Assembly (NCBI RefSeq): GCF_005870085.1
Contig: NZ_SZNM01000019.1
Location: forward strand, 1-64,000
Direction: 5' to 3'
Source of the DNA: Aquibacillus sediminis
GTDB taxonomy: Bacteria > Bacillota > Bacilli > Bacillales > Amphibacillaceae
Length of the DNA stretch: 64,000 nucleotides
The position numbers and the translations under genes were made by a program. The notes beneath the pieces are model-generated. The model saw only the letters and a program-made list of their open reading frames with translations, was not told the DNA's origin and made no database searches. Positions within the stretch are counted from its first letter, which is position 1, and every line of letters begins with the position of its first letter. Below, in pieces: positions 21,080-29,126 of this stretch.

Positions 21080-21135
21080 ATTAAATACCCCCTTTTTCAC
21101 TTGATGTTAATAAGACCATTGTCTAAATAATGCTT

Positions 21136-22086
21136 TTAGTGACTAATACTACTTAATATAGAAACTGCTAACATCACAACTGAAGCACTATTAACAATCA
21201 CTAAGTTTTTCACGGCTAAAGGAAAGGTTATTTCTTTGATTTGCTTCTGATTAAATTGATGTACATGTTTAAAAACTGGATATGTGACGACTAATGACAA
21301 GAGCATTATGATAGGTAATATATTAAATAGCACAGCTGTTAAAATTGATACAAAAGTAGTTGCATAAAGTACGTTAAATAACATAATTGCATAGCGTTTA
21401 CCTATATAATAAGGCAACGTGTAACGGTGATTGTTAATATCCTCTTCCAAATCACAAATATTGTTAGCTAACATTAAATTAGCGATCGTAAAAACACATG
21501 GTAAGGAAATTAATAAAATCTCCGCTAATAACCGCACATTAGCTTGTAATTGAACTTCCCAACCAGCTATTGTAATAGACGCAATCCCTTGATCGAAACC
21601 ATTAACATAAATAATTAAAAAGATAATACCAAAACCCATCGTCACCCCGGAAAATACTTCTCCTAACGGCATTCTAGATAATGGAATCGGACCAAATGTA
21701 TAAAAGATCCCAATAGCAAAACAAATCATTCCTATTAATAATACTAATAAGTCTGTGCGAAACACTAACCAAAGCCCTAAACCTGTTGCTATGGCTAGCA
21801 TTGTAAAAATGGTTAGAATAACAACCTTTTCTGGTATAGCCTTTTGTCCAATAATATTTCGCTGCTCTCGATAGGTTTGGCTTGAAGCCTTGCGGTAATC
21901 CATATAATTGTTAATCGTTGTTGTGGTTAGGTCAAATAATAGCATAGCCATAAAAAAGATCATCGTATTTAATGGGTTAAATGTTTCATATCGATAATAC
22001 ACAAACAAACTTCCAACTAAGAAAGGAAATATACTTGCTATCTTGGTTTGTATCTCAACTAATTTCAGAAATGTACGAAACGACAT
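21136..22086 (-). CDS. dmkA: UbiA-family prenyltransferase (DmkA/MenA-like)
   Basis: A 316-residue membrane protein with about eight or nine membrane segments. The two aspartate-rich prenyl diphosphate sites are NNYMDYRKA (about 59-67) and NNICDLEEDINNHRYTLP (about 208-225), as in MenA-type 1,4-dihydroxy-2-naphthoate prenyltransferases. AGGAGGGAGGG precedes the ATG. Only 16 bp separate it from apbE. In Listeria the equivalent DmkA makes a separate demethylmenaquinone pool for extracellular electron transfer. Whether this is the only MenA of the cell cannot be told from the window. Confidence 0.87.
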   Translation of the reverse strand: MSFRTFLKLVEIQTKIASIFPFLVGSLFVYYRYETFNPLNTMIFFMAMLLFDLTTTTINNYMDYRKASSQTYREQRNIIGQKAIPEKVVILTIFTMLAIATGLGLWLVFRTDLLVLLIGMICFAIGIFYTFGPIPLSRMPLGEVFSGVTMGFGIIFLIIYVNGFDQGIASITIAGWEVQLQANVRLLAEILLISLPCVFTIANLMLANNICDLEEDINNHRYTLPYYIGKRYAIMLFNVLYATTFVSILTAVLFNILPIIMLLSLVVTYPVFKHVHQFNQKQIKEITFPLAVKNLVIVNSASVVMLAVSILSSISH

Positions 22087-22102
22087 ATATTAGCCCTCCC
22101 TC

Positions 22103-23167
22103 CTAAAACTGTTTTAGCTTAAACTCATTATTTGTTAACTCAAACGCTTGGTTAAGTCCATCTGTTAGATAAACATGCTGATCCATACTAATAAAGATCG
22201 CTTCAGCATCTTCAATGTTATTAATATATTCCAAACCACCTTCAATCCCTTTTGAAAAAAGGATCGTTGATAATGCGTCTCCATCAATAGACTGATCTGA
22301 AATGATCGAAACCCCTGCTATTTCATTAAAATAAGGGTAACCATCTTTAGGATTCAATATATGATGGTATTTGACACCGTCCACCTCTAAATATCGCTCA
22401 TATATTCCCGAGGTAACAATAGATTTATTTGATTCTTTCAATTTACCTACAATTTCTCCTCGGTCTAGAAAGGGATTTTGAATACCAACTGTCCACGGAC
22501 TTTCTGTTGTTGGATTATTACCCAGGACATAGATATTTCCACCTAAATCAATAATAGCAGTCGTTACATCCTCTTCCTTTAATACTTTTATAACTTCATC
22601 TGCAATAAACCCTTTAGCAATTGCACCTAAATCTAATTTCATTCCATTTTGTTGTAAGTAGATCGTTTGTTCTTCATTATTTAATTTAACCTGTTTATAA
22701 TCTATTAGTGGAAGCACTTCTTCTATTTCAGACTCTCCTGGTTTCCTAGCATCATCGAACCCAATACGCCAAAGACTTGTTAAAGGGCCAACTGAAATAT
22801 CAAATGAGCCATTGGCATTCGCACTATATGATTTTCCCGCCTCAACGAGTCTATAAATATCTCCTGACACTTTAACTGGTTCAATGCCCGCCTTATCATT
22901 TATCTGATTAATTTCAGAACCGTCCGTATCTGCTATTTTTTCATCTAACGCTTTAATACGATTAAATACTTTATCTAATACTTCATCCTTACCTTTGTCA
23001 TATACTTTAACAGTCACAACTGTTCCTAATAGAAAATCTGTTTGTTTGGCAGGTGACTTGTTAACTTCACTTTCATGCTTTTGTTTTTGATTTGCACAAC
23101 CAGAAATAAATAAGAACGCACAAAGGACGATCGTCAATACTAAAAAAAAACTGTTCTTTCTCATCAT
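22103..23167 (-). CDS. fmnB: ApbE/FmnB-type FAD:protein FMN transferase lipoprotein
   Basis: Attaches FMN covalently to threonine in extracytosolic flavoproteins. The N-terminus is a lipoprotein signal: a hydrophobic stretch, then the lipobox FISGC. Conserved ApbE motifs follow: NANGSFDISVGPL, LDLGAIAKGFIAD, HHILNPKDGYP and IDGDALST. Start at the first ATG (23167), with AAGGGA upstream; TTG at 23173 is open but poor. It is the first gene of the minus operon and is divergent from ndh2. In Listeria FmnB flavinylates PplA; no FMN_bind substrate is present in this window. Confidence 0.92.
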   Translation of the reverse strand: MMRKNSFFLVLTIVLCAFLFISGCANQKQKHESEVNKSPAKQTDFLLGTVVTVKVYDKGKDEVLDKVFNRIKALDEKIADTDGSEINQINDKAGIEPVKVSGDIYRLVEAGKSYSANANGSFDISVGPLTSLWRIGFDDARKPGESEIEEVLPLIDYKQVKLNNEEQTIYLQQNGMKLDLGAIAKGFIADEVIKVLKEEDVTTAIIDLGGNIYVLGNNPTTESPWTVGIQNPFLDRGEIVGKLKESNKSIVTSGIYERYLEVDGVKYHHILNPKDGYPYFNEIAGVSIISDQSIDGDALSTILFSKGIEGGLEYINNIEDAEAIFISMDQHVYLTDGLNQAFELTNNEFKLKQF

Positions 23168-23240
23168 AATCAAATCCCTTCGACCTAATCTTCATTTTCA
23201 TACTATCAATCTCTATATGTTTATAATGTCTATAAAACAA

Positions 23241-23268
23241 AAGGACTTAGAGTAACTCTATAGTCCTC
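23241..23268 (-). promoter_or_regulatory. hairpin in the apbE 5' leader, possible attenuator
   Basis: On the minus strand AGGACTATAGAGT pairs with ACTCTAAGTCCT around a minimal loop and is followed by TTTTGTTTT. It lies between the predicted apbE promoter and start. It could be an attenuator or RNA-stabilising stem. No FMN-riboswitch (RFN) core was found. Confidence 0.45.
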
Positions 23269-23300
23269 AAACAAGTCTTGTTAAATAGGTATGAATCGCT

Positions 23301-23362
23301 TTGAATTTTGTGAATAAATTCACTATAATTCCAAATAAAATAAATGTGAAACCATTCACATT
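23301..23362. promoter_or_regulatory. overlapping divergent promoters with two Rex/Fnr-type palindromes
   Basis: Plus strand, for ndh2: TTGAAT (23301-23306), 17 bp, TATAAT (23324-23329). Minus strand, for apbE: TTCACA (23345-23350), 17 bp, TATAGT (23322-23327). Two palindromes overlap them. TTGTGAATAAATTCACTA (23308-23325) fills the plus spacer and touches the minus -10. ATGTGAAACCATTCACAT (23344-23361, perfect dyad) covers the minus -35. They fit the Rex consensus TTGTGAA-N4-TTCACAA and equally Fnr/Crp TGTGA-N6-TCACA. Binding by either protein is inference. The rest of the 460-bp gap is AT-rich and holds no gene. Confidence 0.7.
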
Positions 23363-23629
23363 ATTCACTTTCATTCTAGCATTACGGCAGCATTATGTCT
23401 ATAATATTTTACTCCTTATTTACTGAATAAAACCTTTTAAATGCCTTATATAACAATAAACTTTTAGGTTTACTATGTTTTGTTACTATTTCGTGAACAC
23501 TTAACAAATTAATTTATTTCTAATTTATGAAAACTGTAGACAGAGCCAAAGAGAAGCATTAAAATAAAAAATACATTGTTCAAGATTTCACATGAATTCT
23601 TGAAAGTACACAAAAGGGAGTGAATGAAT

Positions 23630-25549
23630 ATGGCAGACAAGAACATTGTTATTATTGGTGCCGGTTATGCTGGTGTCCATGCTGCAAAAAAACTTGCAAA
23701 AAAATATAAAAAAGATCCATCTGTCAATATTACTTTAATTGATCGTCATTCGTACCATACCATGATGACGGAACTACATGAGGTTGCGGCACATCGCGTT
23801 GAACCTGATGCAATTCAATTCGATCTACGTCGTTTATTTAATCGTACCAAGGTTAATTTAGTAACAGATAATGTTACACATGTAGATCACAACAAAAAAA
23901 AGGTAGAAACCGAACATGGCGCATTTGATTATGATTACCTGATCCTTGGTATGGGTGGTGAACCGAATGATTTTGGAACACCAGGTGTAGGAGAACATGC
24001 GTTTACTTTATGGTCATGGGAAGATGCTGTTCAATTACGCGAACATATCGAAAAAACAGTTCAACTTGCAGCATTAGAACATGACGAAGCAACTCGTCGA
24101 GCCATGCTTACCTTCACAGTATGTGGGTCAGGTTTTACTGGAATTGAAATGGTCGGGGAACTAATTGAATGGAAAGAACGCCTTGCCAAAGAGCATAAAC
24201 TTAACGTAGAAGAAATTTCTTTATATGTAGTAGAAGCTGCACCAACTATTTTAAATATGCTAGACCGGAAAGATGCGGATAAAGCAGAATCTTATCTTGT
24301 TAAAAAAGGTGTGAAAATCTTAAAAAATTCACCTATTGTCGAAGTTAAGCCAGAATCAATTGTTTTAAAATCTGGTGAAGAAGTACCGACACATACATTA
24401 ATTTGGACTGCAGGTGTGAAGGCCAATTCAGATACAAAAGACTACGGTATGTCTACAGCCCGTGCTGGTCGCTTAAAAGTAAATGAATATATGGAATCTG
24501 AAGACTATGAAGATGTTTATGTGATTGGTGACCTTGCTTATTATGAAGAAGAGGAAGGAAAACCCACCCCACAAATTGTAGAAGCTGCCGAACAAACAGG
24601 TATGACAGCAGCCAAAAGCATTATTGCTGATATTAGTGGTGGAGAAAAAGAAGCATACAACGGGAAATATCACGGTGTGATGGTTTCCATTGGCGCAAGA
24701 TACGGAGTTGCAAACTTAAGTGGAATTCGTTTAAGTGGCTGGTTTGCTAACTTTATGAAACATATGGTTAACCTTTATTACTTCTTTGGTATACGTAGTG
24801 GCTATTATATGTTCCATTATATTATGCATGAATTTTTCCAAACGAAGGATAAACGTAATATTTTCCGAGATTTCCCTACGCGCTATGGCAATGTTTTATG
24901 GAGTTTACCTTTACGTCTATTTGTAGCCGGATTCTGGTTAGCAGAAGCTGGAGCGAAAATATACGGTCACACCAAGTGGAGTGAAATAACATCTAGTTGG
25001 TCTAATATCCCTCAATTATTTACTGGATTAGGTGAAGATTCTTGGTTAGTCGGATCAACCGTTAGAATGCCATTTGAATGGTTACAAGAGGCAACAAGTG
25101 GTGCGAGTGAAGCAGCAGCTGGTGGTGGCGAAACAGAATGGGCAACACCTATATTAAGTGAAATGCCTGGAATTTTCGAATGGTTTATGCAAATCGTTCT
25201 TCCTACACCTGAAATGGCCGTGTTCATGCAAAAATTTATGGTTTTTGTCGAACTTGGAATTGGTTTAGCAATACTAGCGGGTTTATTTACTTGGTTAGCA
25301 AGTGCTGCAAGTGCTGGATTCTTAGTAATGTTTACATTATCCGCAATGCTAGGATGGAATAAAGTATGGGCTCTACCTGCATCCATTGCTTTAATGAATG
25401 GATCTGGAAGAACATTTGGTTTAGATTACTGGGTAGTACCATATCTTCAACAAACAGTTGGAAATTGGTGGTACGGAAAAGAACAAGCCATTTATAAAGA
25501 TGGCAATGGATTAGCATCAGATAAAAAGCAAAATAGAAAAGCATCCTAA
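23630..25549 (+). CDS. ndh2: type II NADH dehydrogenase fused to a DoxX-like membrane domain (Ndh2)
   Basis: A 639-residue protein. Residues 1 to about 400 are an NDH-2 flavoenzyme: FAD motif IIGAGYAGVHAA, NAD motif CGSGFTGIEMVGEL, and VYVIGDLAYYE near the FAD ribityl site. Residues about 420-620 form several membrane segments resembling DoxX (LRLFVAGFWLAEAGAKIYG, then a TM pair after MQKFMVFVELGIG). It should pass electrons from NADH to membrane quinone. ATG at 23630 is 9 nt after GGGAG; an ATG two codons upstream is too close to it. First gene of the plus operon with eetA 26 bp downstream. Listeria Ndh2 also carries a membrane extension. Confidence 0.9.
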   Translation: MADKNIVIIGAGYAGVHAAKKLAKKYKKDPSVNITLIDRHSYHTMMTELHEVAAHRVEPDAIQFDLRRLFNRTKVNLVTDNVTHVDHNKKKVETEHGAFDYDYLILGMGGEPNDFGTPGVGEHAFTLWSWEDAVQLREHIEKTVQLAALEHDEATRRAMLTFTVCGSGFTGIEMVGELIEWKERLAKEHKLNVEEISLYVVEAAPTILNMLDRKDADKAESYLVKKGVKILKNSPIVEVKPESIVLKSGEEVPTHTLIWTAGVKANSDTKDYGMSTARAGRLKVNEYMESEDYEDVYVIGDLAYYEEEEGKPTPQIVEAAEQTGMTAAKSIIADISGGEKEAYNGKYHGVMVSIGARYGVANLSGIRLSGWFANFMKHMVNLYYFFGIRSGYYMFHYIMHEFFQTKDKRNIFRDFPTRYGNVLWSLPLRLFVAGFWLAEAGAKIYGHTKWSEITSSWSNIPQLFTGLGEDSWLVGSTVRMPFEWLQEATSGASEAAAGGGETEWATPILSEMPGIFEWFMQIVLPTPEMAVFMQKFMVFVELGIGLAILAGLFTWLASAASAGFLVMFTLSAMLGWNKVWALPASIALMNGSGRTFGLDYWVVPYLQQTVGNWWYGKEQAIYKDGNGLASDKKQNRKAS

Positions 25550-25575
25550 ATTTTCACAGAAAAAGGAGAGTAGAC

Positions 25576-25992
25576 ATGAAAAAGTATTACAACATGGTAA
25601 AACGTTGGGATATTATTCTTATTATCTTACTTGTCCTACTCTCTTTATTACCTTATGTCATCTTTAGTATGCAACAGGCTCAAAATGTTAGTGCAGATTC
25701 TAGTCGTGTTGCTGTTATTTCCATTGACAACGAAGAAGTGGAACGGGTCACGCTTACTGGAAACGAAGGTACAGATGTGTTTGATATACAAGAGTCAGGT
25801 TCACATATTAATACAGTTGAAGTACATGATGACCGAATACGAATGAAATCTGCAACTTGTTCTGACCAAGTTTGTGTCCGAACAGGTTACATCTCAAAAC
25901 CAGGAGAAACCATTGTTTGTTTACCACATAAAGTCATCATTGAAATACAAACAGAAAATGACGATACGGACGATCTAATTATTAGTTCTTAA
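25576..25992 (+). CDS. eetA: EetA-like NusG domain II membrane protein
   Basis: A 138-residue protein with one N-terminal membrane segment (about 12-32) and an outside domain of the NusG domain II family, recognised by KSATCSDQVCVRTGYISKPG and ETIVCLPHKVIIEI with its three cysteines. AAGGAG precedes the ATG. In Listeria the EetA gene sits in the same order (ndh2, eetA, eetB, dmkB) and is needed for extracellular electron transfer, with unknown biochemistry. The next gene starts 147 bp away; that gap holds no ORF of note. Confidence 0.87.
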   Translation: MKKYYNMVKRWDIILIILLVLLSLLPYVIFSMQQAQNVSADSSRVAVISIDNEEVERVTLTGNEGTDVFDIQESGSHINTVEVHDDRIRMKSATCSDQVCVRTGYISKPGETIVCLPHKVIIEIQTENDDTDDLIISS

Positions 25993-26139
25993 TCAGCTAT
26001 TGTCCCGGCTATGGATAAAGGGTTTGCAGGATTAGCCATGTCCACGAAGTACTAAAGTTGTAAAAAGACTTCCCTCCATACGTCTCTACCCGGGCACTTA
26101 CGTTTTTGTATTAGTTTATAGAGATTGGGAGTAGCGTTT

Positions 26140-26670
26140 ATGACAAAAAATCAACGTCTTGTTTATATTGCCTTATTAGCAGCTCAAGCGGTAATCATCA
26201 GTTTACTGGAGCGAGCAATTCCATTTCCTTTTGCTGTTGCACCAGGTGCAAAGTTGGGATTAGCTAACATTATTACTTGTATGGCGCTCTACACCCTTTC
26301 AACCAAGGATGCTTGTAAAGTAGTTGCTATTCGCCTAGTTCTCGCAGCATTGTTAGGTGGTACGATTTCAACATTTATGTACAGCGCATCAGGAGCGATC
26401 TTAAGTTTCATAGGAATGTGGTCTGTTAAAAGGTTAGGCCCCTCGCGTGTTAGTCTCATCGGCGTCAGTACAACCGGAGCAATACTGCATAATGTTGGGC
26501 AACTTGCTGTGGCTAGTTGGATCGCACAAACTTGGACAGTTCTACTTTATTTACCTGTACTATCATTCGTTGGGATCTTGTCAGGAATAGCAATAGGTAT
26601 TGCTGCTAACTACTTACTAACACATGTTGAAAAGTTACATTATTATAAATTTTTACATGAATTAGATTAA
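26140..26670 (+). CDS. eetB: EetB / Gx-transporter-family membrane protein (ECF S-subunit-like)
   Basis: A 176-residue integral membrane protein with five or six segments, of the family often annotated as heptaprenyl diphosphate synthase component I or Gx transporter. AVAPGAKLGLANI near residue 33 and RLVLAALLGGTISTF are typical. ATG at 26140 follows GGGAG; a TTG five codons upstream is open. Work in Listeria showed EetB to be related to ECF substrate-binding subunits and needed for flavin export. With EcfT, EcfA1 and EcfA2 encoded across the divergent promoter, a full ECF complex can be assembled. Confidence 0.87.
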   Translation: MTKNQRLVYIALLAAQAVIISLLERAIPFPFAVAPGAKLGLANIITCMALYTLSTKDACKVVAIRLVLAALLGGTISTFMYSASGAILSFIGMWSVKRLGPSRVSLIGVSTTGAILHNVGQLAVASWIAQTWTVLLYLPVLSFVGILSGIAIGIAANYLLTHVEKLHYYKFLHELD

Positions 26671-26696
26671 TTTATAGATAGAAAGAGGTTTTTACA

Positions 26697-27677
26697 ATGC
26701 GTGTACACCATATGTGGAATGACTATCCTACGATTAAAAATGATTTATCTAAAGTACTCCATTTAATAGATTCGCATGTTCGTGTCCGTGATAAAACGGT
26801 TGAATCTACCATTAAACATTTAATTCACTTTGGCGGAAAATTACTTCGACCCACCTACTCCTTATTATGTGCCCAGATTGGACCTGAACAAGATAAGGAA
26901 AAAGCCATTGCGGTTGCTGCTGCATTAGAAACATTGCATATGGCTACATTAGTACATGATGATGTGATTGATGAAGCGAATACTCGCCATTGCATTTCTA
27001 CTATCCATCAAAAACATGATAATAAATATGCGATCTATTCTGGTGACTACCTATTTTGTATCGTTTTTACGATCCTTTCACGACACGCAGCTTCACTAGC
27101 ACATTTAGAGTTTAATGCTAGGAGCATGGAAAAGATATTGAGTGGAGAACTAGATCAGTTAAATTCACGCTACAGAGAAGCCGTATCAGTTAAAGACTAC
27201 TTAACCCGTATATCTGGAAAAACGGCACAATTATTTGCTGTTAGTTGTTACTCTGGTGCTCTAGAAAGCAAAGCATCTCGAAGGCAAATAATGAATGCAT
27301 GGAATATGGGTCATCATATTGGAATGGCCTTTCAAATTATCGATGATATACTAGATTATCAAGGAAACAGTGAAACATTAGGTAAACCAATAATGGCCGA
27401 TATCCGACAAGGCCTTTACAATTTGCCTTTGATCTTTGCCATGCAAGCAAACAAAAGTGCTTTTCATAAAATTTTAAAGAAAAAAGAAGCCCTTACGGAT
27501 CATGACTTGGAACAACTGATGGAATTAATAAATCATTATAAAGGTGTAGAAAAAGCACGCAAATTAGCAGAACGTTATACAAACAAAGCATTGAAAGAAC
27601 TAAATAAGTTACCAGATGGTGACTATAAACATAAACTCTTTGACATAACAACAAATCTACTACAACGAAATTATTAA
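26697..27677 (+). CDS. dmkB: trans-polyprenyl (heptaprenyl) diphosphate synthase, DmkB/HepT-like
   Basis: Makes the long isoprenoid tail of menaquinone. The 326 residues contain the first aspartate-rich motif as LVHDDVIDEANTRH (DDxxD, about 90) and the second as FQIIDDILDYQG (about 220), plus GGKLLRP for the substrate site. GAGG precedes the ATG. It closes the ndh2-eetA-eetB-dmkB operon and is followed by a terminator. With DmkA across the promoter it could build a separate quinone for this pathway. It may instead be the general HepT, but the hepS-menG neighbours are absent. Confidence 0.9.
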   Translation: MRVHHMWNDYPTIKNDLSKVLHLIDSHVRVRDKTVESTIKHLIHFGGKLLRPTYSLLCAQIGPEQDKEKAIAVAAALETLHMATLVHDDVIDEANTRHCISTIHQKHDNKYAIYSGDYLFCIVFTILSRHAASLAHLEFNARSMEKILSGELDQLNSRYREAVSVKDYLTRISGKTAQLFAVSCYSGALESKASRRQIMNAWNMGHHIGMAFQIIDDILDYQGNSETLGKPIMADIRQGLYNLPLIFAMQANKSAFHKILKKKEALTDHDLEQLMELINHYKGVEKARKLAERYTNKALKELNKLPDGDYKHKLFDITTNLLQRNY

Positions 27678-27707
27678 ATTTTACTACTTCCTATCTTTTA
27701 ATTCTCT

Positions 27708-27737
27708 AAGGTTTAGTTTTATTACTAAGCCTTTTTT
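27708..27737 (+). terminator. terminator of the ndh2-dmkB operon
   Basis: AAGGTTTAGT pairs with ACTAAGCCTT (one mismatch), followed by a run of T residues, 31 bp after the dmkB stop. Confidence 0.75.
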
Positions 27738-28072
27738 GTTTGCATTTAACTCTCATTTTTAACTTCCCCAAAATTCTGATTCATATTTATTGAAGTTTGC
27801 ATAAAATGGCGAAAAACGTAGGTAGATGTAGATTTTTACATTACCTACTTTATATAATAATTAATCATAAAATATACGTACTATATAGATAATAAACAGC
27901 CTATCCGCCTCTGTATAATAGATAAATAAACTATAACATGTTAAATAGATTGTTTTTAAGACTTTCTAAATGTTTTTACTGATGCCTAATAGTATAAAAC
28001 ATTAAAGACAACTTAGGAGTTTGCTACGATCTTATAAAAAGTAGCAATCACAACTAAAGGAGTGTAACACAT
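27738..28072. other. AT-rich spacer before the betaine-binding lipoprotein gene
   Basis: No ORF is supported. A second stem, GTAGGTA/TACCTAC at about 27821-27851, may be a back-up terminator. The stretch 27900-28060 should hold the promoter of the downstream gene, but no clear -35/-10 pair was found. Confidence 0.5.
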
Positions 28073-28963
28073 ATGTTTAATTGGAAACAATTAGGGGTCA
28101 TTATGGGATTATCATTATCCTTTGTAATAGCTGGTTGTGGACAAGAAGAGGAACCGCAAAGCGTCGGTGAAGAAATGGATTATACAATTACCGGCCTTGA
28201 ACCCGGCGCCGGACAAACGGAGCTGAACAACCAAGCAATAGCTGAGTACGAAAGCCTTAGTGGTTGGCAACAAGAAACTTCCTCGACAGGAGCAATGTTA
28301 TCAGCTTTAGATAAAGCAATAAGTAATCAAGAGCCTATTACGGTTACAGCTTGGTCTCCTCATTATAAGTTTGCCAAATGGGATCTGAAGTATCTAGAGG
28401 ATCCTGAAGATATCTTTGGAGAGGAACAACATGCTGCAACAGTTGTTAGAAAGGGCTTAGAAGAGGAACTACCAAATGCTTATACCATTCTTGACCGATT
28501 CCATTGGGAAGTATCTGATATAGAATCAGCCCTTTTAATAGCTCATGAAGAAGAATTAGAGATGAGTGAGTTAGCACAGCAATGGGTTGATGAAAATCAA
28601 GACACCATTACAACATGGACAGAAGGAGTCGATCCTGCAGATGGTTCATCAATAGAATTAGTTTCTACTCCTTGGGATTCTGAGTTATTTACAGCAAATA
28701 TAGCTAAATTAGTATTAGAACAACAAGGATTTAACGTTACACTTACTTCTATTGATCCTGCTGTTTTATTTGAATCCATTTCAACCGGCGATGCAGATGC
28801 ATCTCTTTCACCATGGCTGCCTTCAACGCATGGTGCGTTATATGAAGAATAGGAAGGGGAGTTTATTGATTTAGGACCAAGCTATGAAGGAACTAAAATT
28901 GGATTAGCTGTACCAGCATATATGGAAGTTGACTCCCTTGAAGATTTTGAGCCTGCAGAATAG
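28073..28963 (+). pseudogene. OpuAC-like glycine betaine-binding lipoprotein interrupted by TAG
   Basis: Starts after a strong AAAGGAG with a lipoprotein signal (lipobox VIAGC). It then follows OpuAC order: TITGLEPGAG, the betaine-cage segment VTAWSPHYKFAKWDLKYLED, and the second lobe with STPWDSELFTANIAKLVLE and ADASLSPWLPSTHGALYEE. A TAG at 28850-28852 stops the frame after 259 residues. The same frame continues for 36 codons encoding IDLGPSYEGTKIGLAVPAYM and SLEDFEPAE, then a natural TAG (28961-28963). One nonsense change of a Lys/Gln/Glu-type codon explains it. No permease or ATPase gene is adjacent. A shortened protein might still be made. Confidence 0.85.
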
Positions 28964-28975
28964 GAACAGAACACT

Positions 28976-29023
28976 AAACGTAATGCTATCCCTTTTAAAA
29001 GGGCGTATTACGTTTGTTTTTTT
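28976..29023 (+). terminator. terminator after the betaine-binding lipoprotein gene
   Basis: AAACGTAAT and ATTACGTTT pair, with an inner CCCTTTTAAAAGGG stem, followed by a run of seven T residues. Confidence 0.9.
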
Positions 29024-29053
29024 CAATTCAAATATTGTTAGTTTATTTAAATA

Positions 29054-29099
29054 AAGGCTCATCAAAGGGGAAACATATCACCTTTGGTGAGCCTTTTCT
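29054..29099. terminator. bidirectional terminator, ends the 29.1-29.7 kb lipoprotein transcript
   Basis: GGCTCATCAAAGG pairs with CCTTTGGTGAGCC (one G-T or mismatch) and is flanked by A- and T-rich runs. It lies 28 bp beyond the stop of the minus-strand lipoprotein gene. Confidence 0.85.
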
Positions 29100-29126
29100 T
29101 TATCTAATTATTAGATCAATCATATA

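Noticed and set aside
23168-23629. FMN riboswitch upstream of apbE or ndh2
   Set aside because: The conserved RFN core was not found on either strand; only a simple hairpin is present.
28850-28852. Pyrrolysine or programmed readthrough at the TAG
   Set aside because: TAG is also the terminal stop of the same gene, no PYLIS-like structure or pyl genes are visible, and a point mutation is simpler.
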